A stretch of 16,150 bases of DNA from FEN-987 sp049521055 (GTDB lineage Archaea; Thermoproteota; Bathyarchaeia; 40CM-2-53-6), in NCBI GenBank assembly GCA_049521055.1, contig JBEKPE010000034.1, positions 1 to 16,150 on the forward strand, given 5' to 3'. This document shows positions 7,104 through 13,559 of the stretch, in pieces. Every line of letters begins with the position of its first letter. Position 1 is the stretch's first letter. Both the position numbers and the translations under genes were made by a program. The notes under the pieces are model-generated. The model was not told the DNA's origin. It ran no database searches and was given only the letters and a program-made list of their open reading frames with translations.

Positions 7104-8282
7104 ATGCCGCCAGTCAAGAAACGGGTTAGAAATTTCTTCGTAGGCGTCTATCGTGAATTCAAGACACGGGACGCATACCCACTGTTCTTCATCGTATTTC
7201 CAATAATATTCCTAATCATCGCCGACCCAGCTTCGTTCACACTTGTATGGTTCGTTGGGCAACAGGTAGGACGGGCCGGAATGGCCTTCATTCTCTTTCT
7301 AGTAGCCTGGGATTTTCATGATTCACGCAAGCGGTTCGAAGCTACACGCGACAAACGCCGCTACCTAATAATCGGACTAATTCTCATCGCGTTGCTCATT
7401 TACTATTACTTTAGGATCTTCAACGGGTTCTTCGTTCGCCCTCCAATCAACCCAGTCAATAACACGCCGATGGACACGGATTTCACAACCTACATACGGG
7501 TCTACGTGACGAGTCAACTCGGCGTTTCACAGAGCGCACCGCTCAGTTTTCTATTAGCAATGGATTATCTCACGTACGCGGTTTACTGCATATTGGCGAC
7601 TGCGGTACTCTACTCGGCGAGTTCAATCCTCCTCATGGCGACACCTGTCATCTACACTATCGGCAGTGCAATCTTGGATATGATGGATGCCTTCTTTCCC
7701 GAAGACTCTCTGGCGTTCCTTCAGGTCTGGGTCTACCTGATTTGGAACGTTGTCGTTTTCATACTTGGGGTGACCGGTTTCCAAACGAATACGAGTTCTG
7801 AGCCCTTGAAAGGGGCCGTCAGACCACCCAGCTTGTGGCTCCGAGGGAACCGGCTCACGCTCTATGGGTTGAAGGGTACCATGCCCCTCGTCATCTACTG
7901 GCCCTCCTCAGGTGTAGTTAGTATGTTGGTTTACAGCCTCGTAATTCTCGTACTCATGGTGAAGCTTGACGCCTCGAAGACCCGCAAGATCATCTACGCC
8001 GTTATCGGCGCGGCCGGAACATATTTTGTGAACGTAATCCGAATCACCCTCATAGTGCTATACATTACATACATCAGCCTCGACTTTGAAGCGTTCCACG
8101 CATCCATCGGCGAAGTCCTCTTCATCGCTTGGATTTTCATCTACCTAATCCTTGTCATACACTTCGAAAACACAAGCGCGAAAAAACAACTCCCAACTCG
8201 AGCAGCAAAACAATCTAAGGCAAGGACGGGCCCTCGCTCGCACGTGTTCCGACGCAAAACTACCCTCGAAAAGAATCAATAA
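7104..8282 (+). CDS. Exosortase/archaeosortase-family protein with Ser in place of the catalytic Cys
   Basis: This is a 392-residue polytopic protein with about eight hydrophobic helices and a basic C-terminal tail (359-392). The C-terminal half carries the three exosortase/archaeosortase landmarks in the right order: WPSSGV (266-271) where the family has a Cys-Ser-Gly box, NVIR (310-313) for the conserved arginine, and FHASIGE (331-337) for the conserved histidine. In well-studied members (exosortases, archaeosortase A) a Cys-Arg-His set performs a transpeptidase-like cleavage of the C-terminal sorting signal at the membrane. Here the Cys position is Ser268 (TCC, 7905-7907), with Arg313 and His332 kept. 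I recall a thaumarchaeal branch of the family, but cannot confirm whether Ser is its normal residue. The ATG at 7104 begins 50 nt after the preceding stop. It ends the six-gene run, so its substrates may be the bitopic proteins encoded upstream. Confidence 0.8.
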   Translation: MPPVKKRVRNFFVGVYREFKTRDAYPLFFIVFPIIFLIIADPASFTLVWFVGQQVGRAGMAFILFLVAWDFHDSRKRFEATRDKRRYLIIGLILIALLIYYYFRIFNGFFVRPPINPVNNTPMDTDFTTYIRVYVTSQLGVSQSAPLSFLLAMDYLTYAVYCILATAVLYSASSILLMATPVIYTIGSAILDMMDAFFPEDSLAFLQVWVYLIWNVVVFILGVTGFQTNTSSEPLKGAVRPPSLWLRGNRLTLYGLKGTMPLVIYWPSSGVVSMLVYSLVILVLMVKLDASKTRKIIYAVIGAAGTYFVNVIRITLIVLYITYISLDFEAFHASIGEVLFIAWIFIYLILVIHFENTSAKKQLPTRAAKQSKARTGPRSHVFRRKTTLEKNQ

Positions 8283-8461
8283 AGTTCTTGACCCATCTAT
8301 CCGATCAACTTCGTCAGTCTGGTTCGCGTTTGCGAGGGGTACTCGTATCTTCTCTCGAAGTAAGTGACAGGCCAGAGAAACGGTTGTTAAATCCTCTTCG
8401 TAACGCGTCCAAATGAACAGATGACATGTTTCAAACCGCTAAACCATGGATTGTGGGCACG

Positions 8462-8475
8462 GGAAGGCTTATTTC
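8462..8475 (+). promoter_or_regulatory. BRE/TATA-like promoter for the AbrB-PIN pair
   Basis: A purine-rich GGAAGG directly followed by CTTATTT (8468-8474) resembles an archaeal BRE plus TATA box. Transcription would start near 8495-8500, giving a leader of about 30 nt to the ATG at 8526. The remainder of 8283-8461 shows no gene or clear element. Confidence 0.4.
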
Positions 8476-8490
8476 CCACTAATCTCATAA

Positions 8491-8522
8491 TTTGCGGGTA
8501 AGCATATAGGTTTGCGTGCATA
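8491..8522 (+). promoter_or_regulatory. Direct repeats, possible antitoxin operator
   Basis: TTTGCG occurs at 8491-8496 and 8511-8516, each followed by GCATA (8502-8506 and 8518-8522). The repeat start points are 20 bp apart, close to two helical turns, and they lie between the putative TATA box and the antitoxin start. AbrB-type antitoxins commonly repress their own operon, so this is a plausible operator. Confidence 0.3.
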
Positions 8523-8525
8523 GCA

Positions 8526-8762
8526 ATGAGCCTGGTGGAAGTAGATTCACGCTATCGAGTGACCTTGACAACTAATGTCCGGAAACACACTGAAATTAGA
8601 AAAGGACAGCACGTTTACGTTGTGCCTAAAGGGGACAGTTTCATAGTTATTCCTCTTCGCGAGGAAGTTGACTCCGAACTTCACAAGCTAATTGGCGACA
8701 TCAAGTTCACGAAATCCGCGAGGCGAAAAGCCGAAGCTTTCCTTCTCAAGCAGGCCAAATAG
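8526..8762 (+). CDS. AbrB/SpoVT-type antitoxin (VapB-like)
   Basis: This 78-residue protein has the swapped-hairpin AbrB fold pattern. An N-terminal strand-turn unit (VEVDSRYRVTLTTNVRKHTE, 4-23) is followed by IRKGQHVYVVPKGDSFIVIPL (24-44), which matches the usual 'KGD.v.v...gd.i.l.p' layout. The C-terminal half (about 46-78) is helical and basic and would bind and block the toxin. The stop codon is directly followed by the PIN toxin start, the classic arrangement of a type II toxin-antitoxin pair. It likely binds its own promoter. Length is normal for the family. ATG 8526 is the first start in frame and fits the domain boundary. Confidence 0.85.
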   Translation: MSLVEVDSRYRVTLTTNVRKHTEIRKGQHVYVVPKGDSFIVIPLREEVDSELHKLIGDIKFTKSARRKAEAFLLKQAK

Positions 8763-9185
8763 TTGCCGTACGTGGCTGAAACCGAGTTTCTGTTCTCTCT
8801 CAGACCGGAGGACAGATGGAACAGACTGAGTCGGAAGATCCTACAAAAGGTGAGCCAACACAGAATCCAGCTTAGCGTGTTAGAATCTGCGGTTCTCGAA
8901 ATGAGGACCGTGCTCTACTCGCAAGGAAAAGGCTCACGTGAAACCTACACCAGTTTGATCTTGATCAAGAGAAAACTCGTAAAGCATGGGATCTCAGAAG
9001 AAGCGACAAGCATTGATGATTACATACTCGCAGACAAGCTCCGAGAGGACTTCGGAGAATTAACATACTTTGATTCGGTGCACGCTGCTGCTGCCCTGAG
9101 GCGAAATCAGACATTACTAACCAACGACAGTGTTTACGACCGCTGCGAAGTCAAAACTGTGACTTTCGCCGAGCTTGCAGCTTAG
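8763..9185 (+). CDS. PIN-domain toxin (VapC-like) with Glu at the first acidic site
   Basis: This 140-residue PIN-domain protein is a predicted metal-dependent ribonuclease and the partner of the AbrB antitoxin encoded immediately upstream (TTG start right after its TAG). The acidic sites can be assigned as Glu46 (VLEMR), Asp104 (YFDSVHAAAA) and Asp122 (LLTNDSVY). The first site, normally Asp in 'hDtn.l', reads AETEFLFSL, so Glu6 stands where Asp is expected. A Glu variant may still bind metal, and archaeal PIN proteins beginning with an 'AETDFL' type motif exist as far as I recall, so this is not proof of inactivity. Overall length and the C-terminal strand (KTVTFAEL) are normal for the family. 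Confidence 0.85.
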   Translation: MPYVAETEFLFSLRPEDRWNRLSRKILQKVSQHRIQLSVLESAVLEMRTVLYSQGKGSRETYTSLILIKRKLVKHGISEEATSIDDYILADKLREDFGELTYFDSVHAAAALRRNQTLLTNDSVYDRCEVKTVTFAELAA

Positions 9186-9483
9186 CTAGACTGGTCTCAA
9201 GTTAGGGAGTATGGTTATCCGTGGGTTGGATGAGTCCTTACGGGTTGTGTACCCCAACCAACACATTCCCAGCCTGGGGCGTGTCACTTTCTCACCGCTA
9301 AAGCAAAGAAGACTAGGTGGCTGCAAGGCCCATGGCAACACGCAGAAACATGTCTAGCATATGTTATACACCGACGGAATAGCGGACTAGGGTATCAGAC
9401 ATCGCCGTCGTACTGCCTCATGGTTTGGACTAGGATGGTTTGGGAAAGTTTCTAAAGATGGTTCTCGCTCACACGTGGGTTGA
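9186..9483. other. Non-coding spacer of 298 nt
   Basis: No ORF of note, tRNA, rRNA or repeat array is visible. The plus strand has several G/T-rich words of related form (GTGGGTTGGA near 9220, ACGGGTTGTG near 9240, TGGTTTGGAC at 9421, TGGTTTGGG near 9437, GTGGGTTGAG near 9475). A short hairpin is possible near 9241-9260. The last 40 nt hold the probable promoter of the next gene. Confidence 0.5.
9446..9456 (+). promoter_or_regulatory. Possible TATA box for the second GT87-like gene
   Basis: AAGTTTCTAAA at 9446-9456 follows a purine-rich GGGAA and is centred about 32 nt before the GTG at 9484. This would give a leaderless or nearly leaderless transcript. The match to a consensus TATA is modest. 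Confidence 0.28.
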
Positions 9484-10785
9484 GTGCATCGCATGTCAGG
9501 TTACGGCTTGCGCGGTTTCGGATCCCTAATTCAACGGGATACCGAATTCAGAATCATAATGATCGTAGCCACAACCATATGGATCTACAGCGCCCTCACC
9601 AAGGTTCCGCTTCTCGTTCCCAGTCACTACAGTGATGTCGGTTGGCTCTGGATTCGCGACGTCTACACGGGGCATCATAACCTCGAGATTCCCTACGTCC
9701 AGTATGAGCTTGAATACCCCCAGATGATCGGCCTACTCATCTATCTAGGCCAAGCCATCTCGACCTACTTCCCCGTCGTTATCGACTCCTACAACACCTT
9801 CGTTGTTGTCGAAGGCCTGCTCGAATACCCGTTCATGATCGGCACCATATACAACCTCTACATGCTCTGCACGAAACTAAACCTAAGCAAGAACCGAATC
9901 CTCCTCTACATGCTCACCACGTTAACCTTCATCGTGTACGGCTTCTACAACTGGGACTTCCTCGTCGCATATTTCGTAACCCTCTCAATTTGGCTATACT
10001 TGGATCAACGCTTCGAATGGGCAGCCGTAACCCTAGCCTTAGGCGTTCTCACGAAATTCACCCCTGGCATTATGCTGTTCCCAATGCTCGCTGGGCTACA
10101 GAACTGGAGAATGCGAATCAACTTCACCTTGACCGCCGCAATCGTCTGGCTCGCAGCGAACCTTCCGTTCGCTGTCGCGAACTTCGATGTCTGGATAAAA
10201 CTCTTCGTGGGCTACAGCGGACCGAACCATCAATTGCAAAACACATGGATTTCCATGGCCATCTCCGCGACAGGCCTAGGAGACATAATATCGGGCGCGA
10301 GGGCGGGCCAGATACTGAGCATCGGAATTTTCCTCTTCCTCATGATTTACGCGCTACGCACGAAACATACGCCGCTCGAAAAAATACTGATGACATGGTA
10401 CGCATGGTACGGGGTGGTATACCTCTTCGACCCGCAAATGATGGTCCAGCTCTTTCCAATCGTAATCCTCACCCCGAACTTCAACTTCCTCATCTACCGA
10501 ATCGCCGACGTCCTCAACGCTTTCATCATAATGTTCTACTTCATAGGCAGCAGCCATCCAGAACTTCCACGTTATTTGACGGATCAGCTCACCCCCTTTG
10601 GCCTAACTAACGTAGATGCCTCAATACGACAGTTGATTTTCCTGTCGGGATACTTCGTATGCTTCAATCCTAAGCTCCAAACTGCGCTGAAACAAATCAC
10701 GGCGCGGCTTGCATCGCCGCTGGGAACAGGTTCCTCAAGCCGGCGAGTGACGGCTGCGAAGCGAGGTTCAAAGGGTTCGGGTTAG
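9484..10785 (+). CDS. Second GT87-like multi-pass glycosyltransferase
   Basis: This is a polytopic protein of 433 residues with about ten hydrophobic helices. It has the GT87/GT-C pattern: HYSDVGWLW in the first outer loop (48-56, Asp51), LEYPQMIG (76-83), NWDFLVAYF (156-164) and LTKFTPGIMLFP (189-200). These correspond to the acidic loop, the 'YP' loop and the 'K..P' element of polyprenyl-phosphate-dependent mannosyltransferase-like enzymes. It is likely a sugar transferase acting on the outer side of the membrane. The Ser/Arg/Lys-rich tail (about 413-433) is cytoplasmic. It differs clearly from the GT87-like enzyme at 4364-5614, so it is a separate member and not a recent duplicate. GTG 9484 is used here; ATG 9493 is an equally good start. 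It stands alone with its own spacer on both sides. Confidence 0.83.
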   Translation: MHRMSGYGLRGFGSLIQRDTEFRIIMIVATTIWIYSALTKVPLLVPSHYSDVGWLWIRDVYTGHHNLEIPYVQYELEYPQMIGLLIYLGQAISTYFPVVIDSYNTFVVVEGLLEYPFMIGTIYNLYMLCTKLNLSKNRILLYMLTTLTFIVYGFYNWDFLVAYFVTLSIWLYLDQRFEWAAVTLALGVLTKFTPGIMLFPMLAGLQNWRMRINFTLTAAIVWLAANLPFAVANFDVWIKLFVGYSGPNHQLQNTWISMAISATGLGDIISGARAGQILSIGIFLFLMIYALRTKHTPLEKILMTWYAWYGVVYLFDPQMMVQLFPIVILTPNFNFLIYRIADVLNAFIIMFYFIGSSHPELPRYLTDQLTPFGLTNVDASIRQLIFLSGYFVCFNPKLQTALKQITARLASPLGTGSSSRRVTAAKRGSKGSG

Positions 10786-10854
10786 CCTCAACGGTTCTAT
10801 GGGGCGGAAATGCCGCGTAGCTAAGGGATATCATTCTAATTCATAGTAGAATCA

Positions 10855-10948
10855 AGAACTGGCCGCTTATTCGTCGAAATTGAACTGTCTTACGTAAAGA
10901 CTGCTTAACTGACCAGTTCTAGGCTGAGTCTTCGTTCACGGCTCAGTC
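10855..10948 (+). promoter_or_regulatory. Foldable leader ahead of the PKD protein gene
   Basis: AGAACTGG (10855-10862) pairs perfectly with CCAGTTCT (10913-10920) and encloses GTCTT/AAGAC (10887-10891 with 10897-10901). A third hairpin pairs 10922-10930 with 10940-10948 (nine pairs, two of them G-U) around a 9-nt loop and ends 14 nt before the start codon. AGACTG (10898-10903) can also pair with CAGTCT (10944-10949), which would break both shorter hairpins. This suggests a structured 5' leader with two exclusive folds; a known riboswitch class is not recognised. Confidence 0.38.
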
Positions 10949-10962
10949 TGGATGGTATATTC

Positions 10963-12246
10963 TTGAAGTCTTTAGTTCTGTTGGCCCTGCTAATCATGCT
11001 TCTTCCACTCTACGTTCCATCTGTGCCCGTTCATGCGTCTCCTACCAGGCTTGGAGGAGTTTTTGGGGTCGAAAGCGCTCAGGTGTTAACGGTATGGTTC
11101 GATGCGGCTCCTCAGCTCACAATTGCCTATCCTCCCGCATACCTGTTCAATGTGGCTGCGAAGACTGCAAGTGGTCTTTGGATAACAAGCCTACACTGGG
11201 ACTTCGGGGATGGTGCCACATTAGATGTTCCCTTCTCCGGTCAAAGCCAAGTCAGCGATATTCGGGCACACCAATACGCGACCCAAGCAAACTACTGCGT
11301 AACTGTCACGGCCTACGATAGTGCCGGCAACACGGCCGTGGTCAGTCAACCCCTCATGCCTAACTACGATTTCACGCTAACAGCCACACCGACAACGCAG
11401 AACGCCGTACCTGGCGGTTCGGCGTCCTACAACGTTGCGGTCGGATCATCGTTGGCGTGCAGCAATCCGGTACCTGTAAGCTTGGTCGTATCCTCGCCGC
11501 CTCCACAGGGAGTCACGTGGACTCTGAACCCGGCTTCGGGACAAACACCTTTCACGTCCACGCTCCAAGTCCAGACTTCGACAAACACGCCAAATGGAAC
11601 CTACAGCATCAGCGTGATCGGGTCCAGCTCAAAATTCGCGCACACGGCCACGGTAACCCTCATCGTGCTTACCCCATCATTCACGTTATCCGTGAACCCA
11701 AGCTCCCTACTCGTGCCAACACAATCAACTAGCCAACCGGACCGAACGAATATGACCACGGTACTTGTTCAATCGTTCAACGGGTTCAACAACGCGGTTG
11801 TGCTCACCGCGTCAGGCGTCCCGAATGGAATGTCGTTAACCTTCTCCCTGCCCTCTGTCACACCTCCACCGAATGGGCAAGCCACGTCCTTACTCACAAT
11901 CGTTACCCCGTGCAGCGTAACGCCAGAGTCGTATGCAATAACCGTTCAAGGAAACGGAGGCGGAATTGTACGACAATCTGTACTCAATGTTAGCGTCAGC
12001 GCATGTTCTACGGAGTTCGATATTTTTCCATTCATTCTGGCTGGCGTCGTAGGACTGCTAATCCTTCTCCCACTGCTCTTCTTCTTCACTCGGCCTCGTG
12101 CGGTTGCCGTTGTCCCTGCCGTTCCATTTGCGGTTCCGGTAGCTCCACAGGTTGTTCCATGTCCTATATGCGGAAACCCACTTTCTCCTGTCCATGGTCA
12201 ATGGTACTGCGCCACTTGCCACCGGCGAATTTGGATAGCTCCGTGA
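10963..12246 (+). CDS. Secreted PKD/Ig-like protein with membrane anchor and cytoplasmic zinc ribbon
   Basis: This is a 427-residue single-anchor surface protein. A signal peptide (1-25, probable cut after PVHA) is followed by a PKD-type domain with HWDFGDG (78-84), then HQYATQANYC and TAYDSAGN (103-123). After this come two Ig-like beta-sandwich repeats of about 100 residues (about 135-235 and 238-350), each opening with a 'DFTLT.TP' or 'SFTLSVNP' strand. A helix at about 354-376 is followed by a Pro/Val/Ala-rich linker and a C-terminal zinc ribbon with CPIC (400-403) and CATC (416-419). With the N-terminus outside, the zinc ribbon lies inside the cell, so the protein could link an extracellular binding region with an intracellular partner. 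The ligand is unknown. TTG 10963 gives a complete signal peptide and is preferred for that reason. Confidence 0.83.
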   Translation: MKSLVLLALLIMLLPLYVPSVPVHASPTRLGGVFGVESAQVLTVWFDAAPQLTIAYPPAYLFNVAAKTASGLWITSLHWDFGDGATLDVPFSGQSQVSDIRAHQYATQANYCVTVTAYDSAGNTAVVSQPLMPNYDFTLTATPTTQNAVPGGSASYNVAVGSSLACSNPVPVSLVVSSPPPQGVTWTLNPASGQTPFTSTLQVQTSTNTPNGTYSISVIGSSSKFAHTATVTLIVLTPSFTLSVNPSSLLVPTQSTSQPDRTNMTTVLVQSFNGFNNAVVLTASGVPNGMSLTFSLPSVTPPPNGQATSLLTIVTPCSVTPESYAITVQGNGGGIVRQSVLNVSVSACSTEFDIFPFILAGVVGLLILLPLLFFFTRPRAVAVVPAVPFAVPVAPQVVPCPICGNPLSPVHGQWYCATCHRRIWIAP

Positions 12247-12313
12247 AAAATGAAGGCTCTTCGTTAAAGTTTCGAAATGACCTTAGCGCAAACCGGTTCC
12301 GTCGGGTAGGCGT

Positions 12314-13114
12314 TCATCGATTTCCGGTAAGTTTGAGCAGGTCGACGATCATTTTCAATGACTGCCTGCCCAGGCTAAGTTTGGACTTCCCGGCAACCCT
12401 ATCCCTGAAGACGATCGGGACCTCCGTCATCTTATAGCCGTCCCGGTACGCTTTGATAATGAACTCCATGAAGAACGAATTCCCTTTCGATTGCGTCTCA
12501 ACATTTTGCGCGGCCTCTCTCGTAACGGCTCGAAGCGCGGTTGTGAAGTCGTGTACTGGCACGCCTGAGAGAATGTGGATCATGATGTTTCCGAGCCTGC
12601 TGGCTACGCTCTTCTTTAAGGTCTGCAAGGAGTTAACCTGATACTGGCCTCCGCGTATGTATCGTGAACCAGCCACTACGTCAAATCCGTCCCTGATCTT
12701 CGCAACGAATCGGGGAATGTCATGCGGGTCATGCGAGAAGTCCGTGTCCATGCCCACGATTATGTCGCCGGCTGCAAACCTGTAACCGTCAGCATGGGCG
12801 GAACCAGGTCCTAACTTGCCCGGTCGCCACAACAGCCTAACGTTTCCATACTGCCTACCGAAAGCTCTCGCAACATCAGAAGTCCCATCCGGTGAATTAT
12901 CGTCAACGACAACGATTTCACCGTTAATCCCGTTCCTTGCTAAGATATTCTCGATCAGCGGGACAAGGTTGGAGAGGTTCTGGCGCTCATTATAGGTGGA
13001 TAGCACTACAGAAACAAGTTCAGTGCGCAGATCTCCCTTCAACAAATTTTCCGCCACACCATCACTAGGCCTACTTTCAACCTTATCGATATAATCCCAA
13101 GCCCAATCGCGCAT
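12314..13114 (-). CDS. GT2 polyprenyl-phosphate mannose/glucose synthase (DPM1-like)
   Basis: This is a 266-residue cytoplasmic GT-A enzyme of family GT2, closest in look to dolichol-phosphate mannose synthase. It would move a sugar from GDP- or UDP-sugar to polyprenyl phosphate and so feed the GT-C enzymes in this window. Landmarks are VVLSTYNE (36-43), VVDDNSPDGT (69-78), the metal-binding MDTDFSHDP (122-130, Asp123 and Asp125), AGSRYIRGG (148-156), and a C-terminal RDRVAGKSKLS segment. It has no C-terminal membrane helices, like the single-domain catalytic form. An N-terminal extension of about 32 residues precedes the first strand. It is the only minus-strand gene in the window and faces the PKD gene tail to tail. 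The donor sugar (mannose or glucose) cannot be told from the sequence. Confidence 0.9.
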   Translation of the reverse strand: MRDWAWDYIDKVESRPSDGVAENLLKGDLRTELVSVVLSTYNERQNLSNLVPLIENILARNGINGEIVVVDDNSPDGTSDVARAFGRQYGNVRLLWRPGKLGPGSAHADGYRFAAGDIIVGMDTDFSHDPHDIPRFVAKIRDGFDVVAGSRYIRGGQYQVNSLQTLKKSVASRLGNIMIHILSGVPVHDFTTALRAVTREAAQNVETQSKGNSFFMEFIIKAYRDGYKMTEVPIVFRDRVAGKSKLSLGRQSLKMIVDLLKLTGNR

Positions 13115-13139
13115 TCCTCTACATCGCTATTCCGAGCTC

Positions 13140-13149
13140 AATTATATCT
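13140..13149 (-). promoter_or_regulatory. TATA box for the DPM1-like gene
   Basis: On the minus strand this reads AGATATAATT, a good archaeal TATA box centred about 31 nt before the ATG at 13114. A nearly leaderless transcript would result. Confidence 0.45.
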
Positions 13150-13216
13150 ACAGGCGCATTTGAATCAAAGGTTCATGGCGCGTCATCCGCTTCTCCACTA
13201 AATTATGCCGCAGCCA

Positions 13217-13226
13217 GAAGTCTTAT
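13217..13226 (+). promoter_or_regulatory. Possible BRE/TATA for the RHH-PIN pair
   Basis: AGAAG followed by TCTTAT lies about 25-30 nt before a start point near 13250, which would keep the Shine-Dalgarno at 13259 in the mRNA. GTATATAC at 13242-13249 is an alternative TATA box, but it would place the start of transcription at about the start codon and lose the ribosome site. Confidence 0.3.
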
Positions 13227-13251
13227 GTGTAGCTATACGCAGTATATACGC
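13227..13251 (+). promoter_or_regulatory. Tandem TATACGC repeats and palindromes, likely antitoxin operator
   Basis: TATACGC occurs at 13234-13240 and 13245-13251, an 11-bp period (one helical turn). The same stretch has a near-perfect palindrome GTGTAGCTATAC (13227-13238) and a perfect one, GTATATAC (13242-13249). Ribbon-helix-helix antitoxins bind such short, helically phased repeats in their own promoter, and the downstream gene is one. Confidence 0.42.
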
Positions 13252-13258
13252 GCGCCTT

Positions 13259-13264
13259 GGAGGT
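13259..13264 (+). promoter_or_regulatory. Strong Shine-Dalgarno deciding the TTG at 13272
   Basis: GGAGGT at 13259-13264 is a full anti-16S match, 7 nt before TTG 13272. It overlaps the other candidate start, TTG 13257, and so argues against it. Confidence 0.65.
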
Positions 13265-13271
13265 TGGAGAC

Positions 13272-13559
13272 TTGGCACTCGTTACTGTTCGAGTTCCCGA
13301 GCGGCTGAAGAAGGAGATGCAGCGGTTCAAATCAATAAACTGGTCAGCACTATTACGCGAGGCGATAGAATCAAGGATTGAACTTGAGCGGCGAAGTACG
13401 AGTAAGGACTGGGAGAAACTTCGAGAAGGCGGCAGAAAGGCGGACGCGATATACAGAGAAACCGCCCGGAAGTACCGTCATATTGATTTCAACAGTGCGG
13501 AGACGGTCAGGTTTTGGAGAGAGAAGAGATCCAGCAATATGTCACGGATGCCTCAATAG
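13272..13559 (+). CDS. Ribbon-helix-helix antitoxin (VapB-like)
   Basis: From TTG 13272 the product has 95 residues. The N-terminal ALVTVRVPERLKKEM (2-16) is the DNA-binding strand and first helix of a ribbon-helix-helix protein, and NWSALLREAIESRI (23-36) is the second helix with its typical 'WS.llReaie' pattern. The C-terminal part (about 45-95) is charged and probably wraps around the toxin. The 3' end overlaps the PIN toxin gene by 46 nt. Self-repression through the phased repeats just upstream is likely. An alternative start at 13257 would add five residues but would place the ribosome site inside the gene. The pair is unrelated in type to the AbrB-PIN pair at 8526-9185. Confidence 0.85.
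   Translation: MALVTVRVPERLKKEMQRFKSINWSALLREAIESRIELERRSTSKDWEKLREGGRKADAIYRETARKYRHIDFNSAETVRFWREKRSSNMSRMPQ

Noticed and set aside
9990..10610. 206-codon plus-strand ORF in another frame
   Set aside because: It lies wholly inside the second GT87-like gene, which has clear family motifs. The shifted product is rich in Arg, His and Pro with no domain pattern.
10804..10816. GCGG/CCGC hairpin just after the second GT87-like gene, considered as terminator
   Set aside because: Only four pairs and no T-run follows.
12003..12437. 144-codon plus-strand ORF crossing the end of the PKD gene
   Set aside because: Out of frame with the zinc ribbon and antisense to the DPM1-like gene, both of which have firm motifs.
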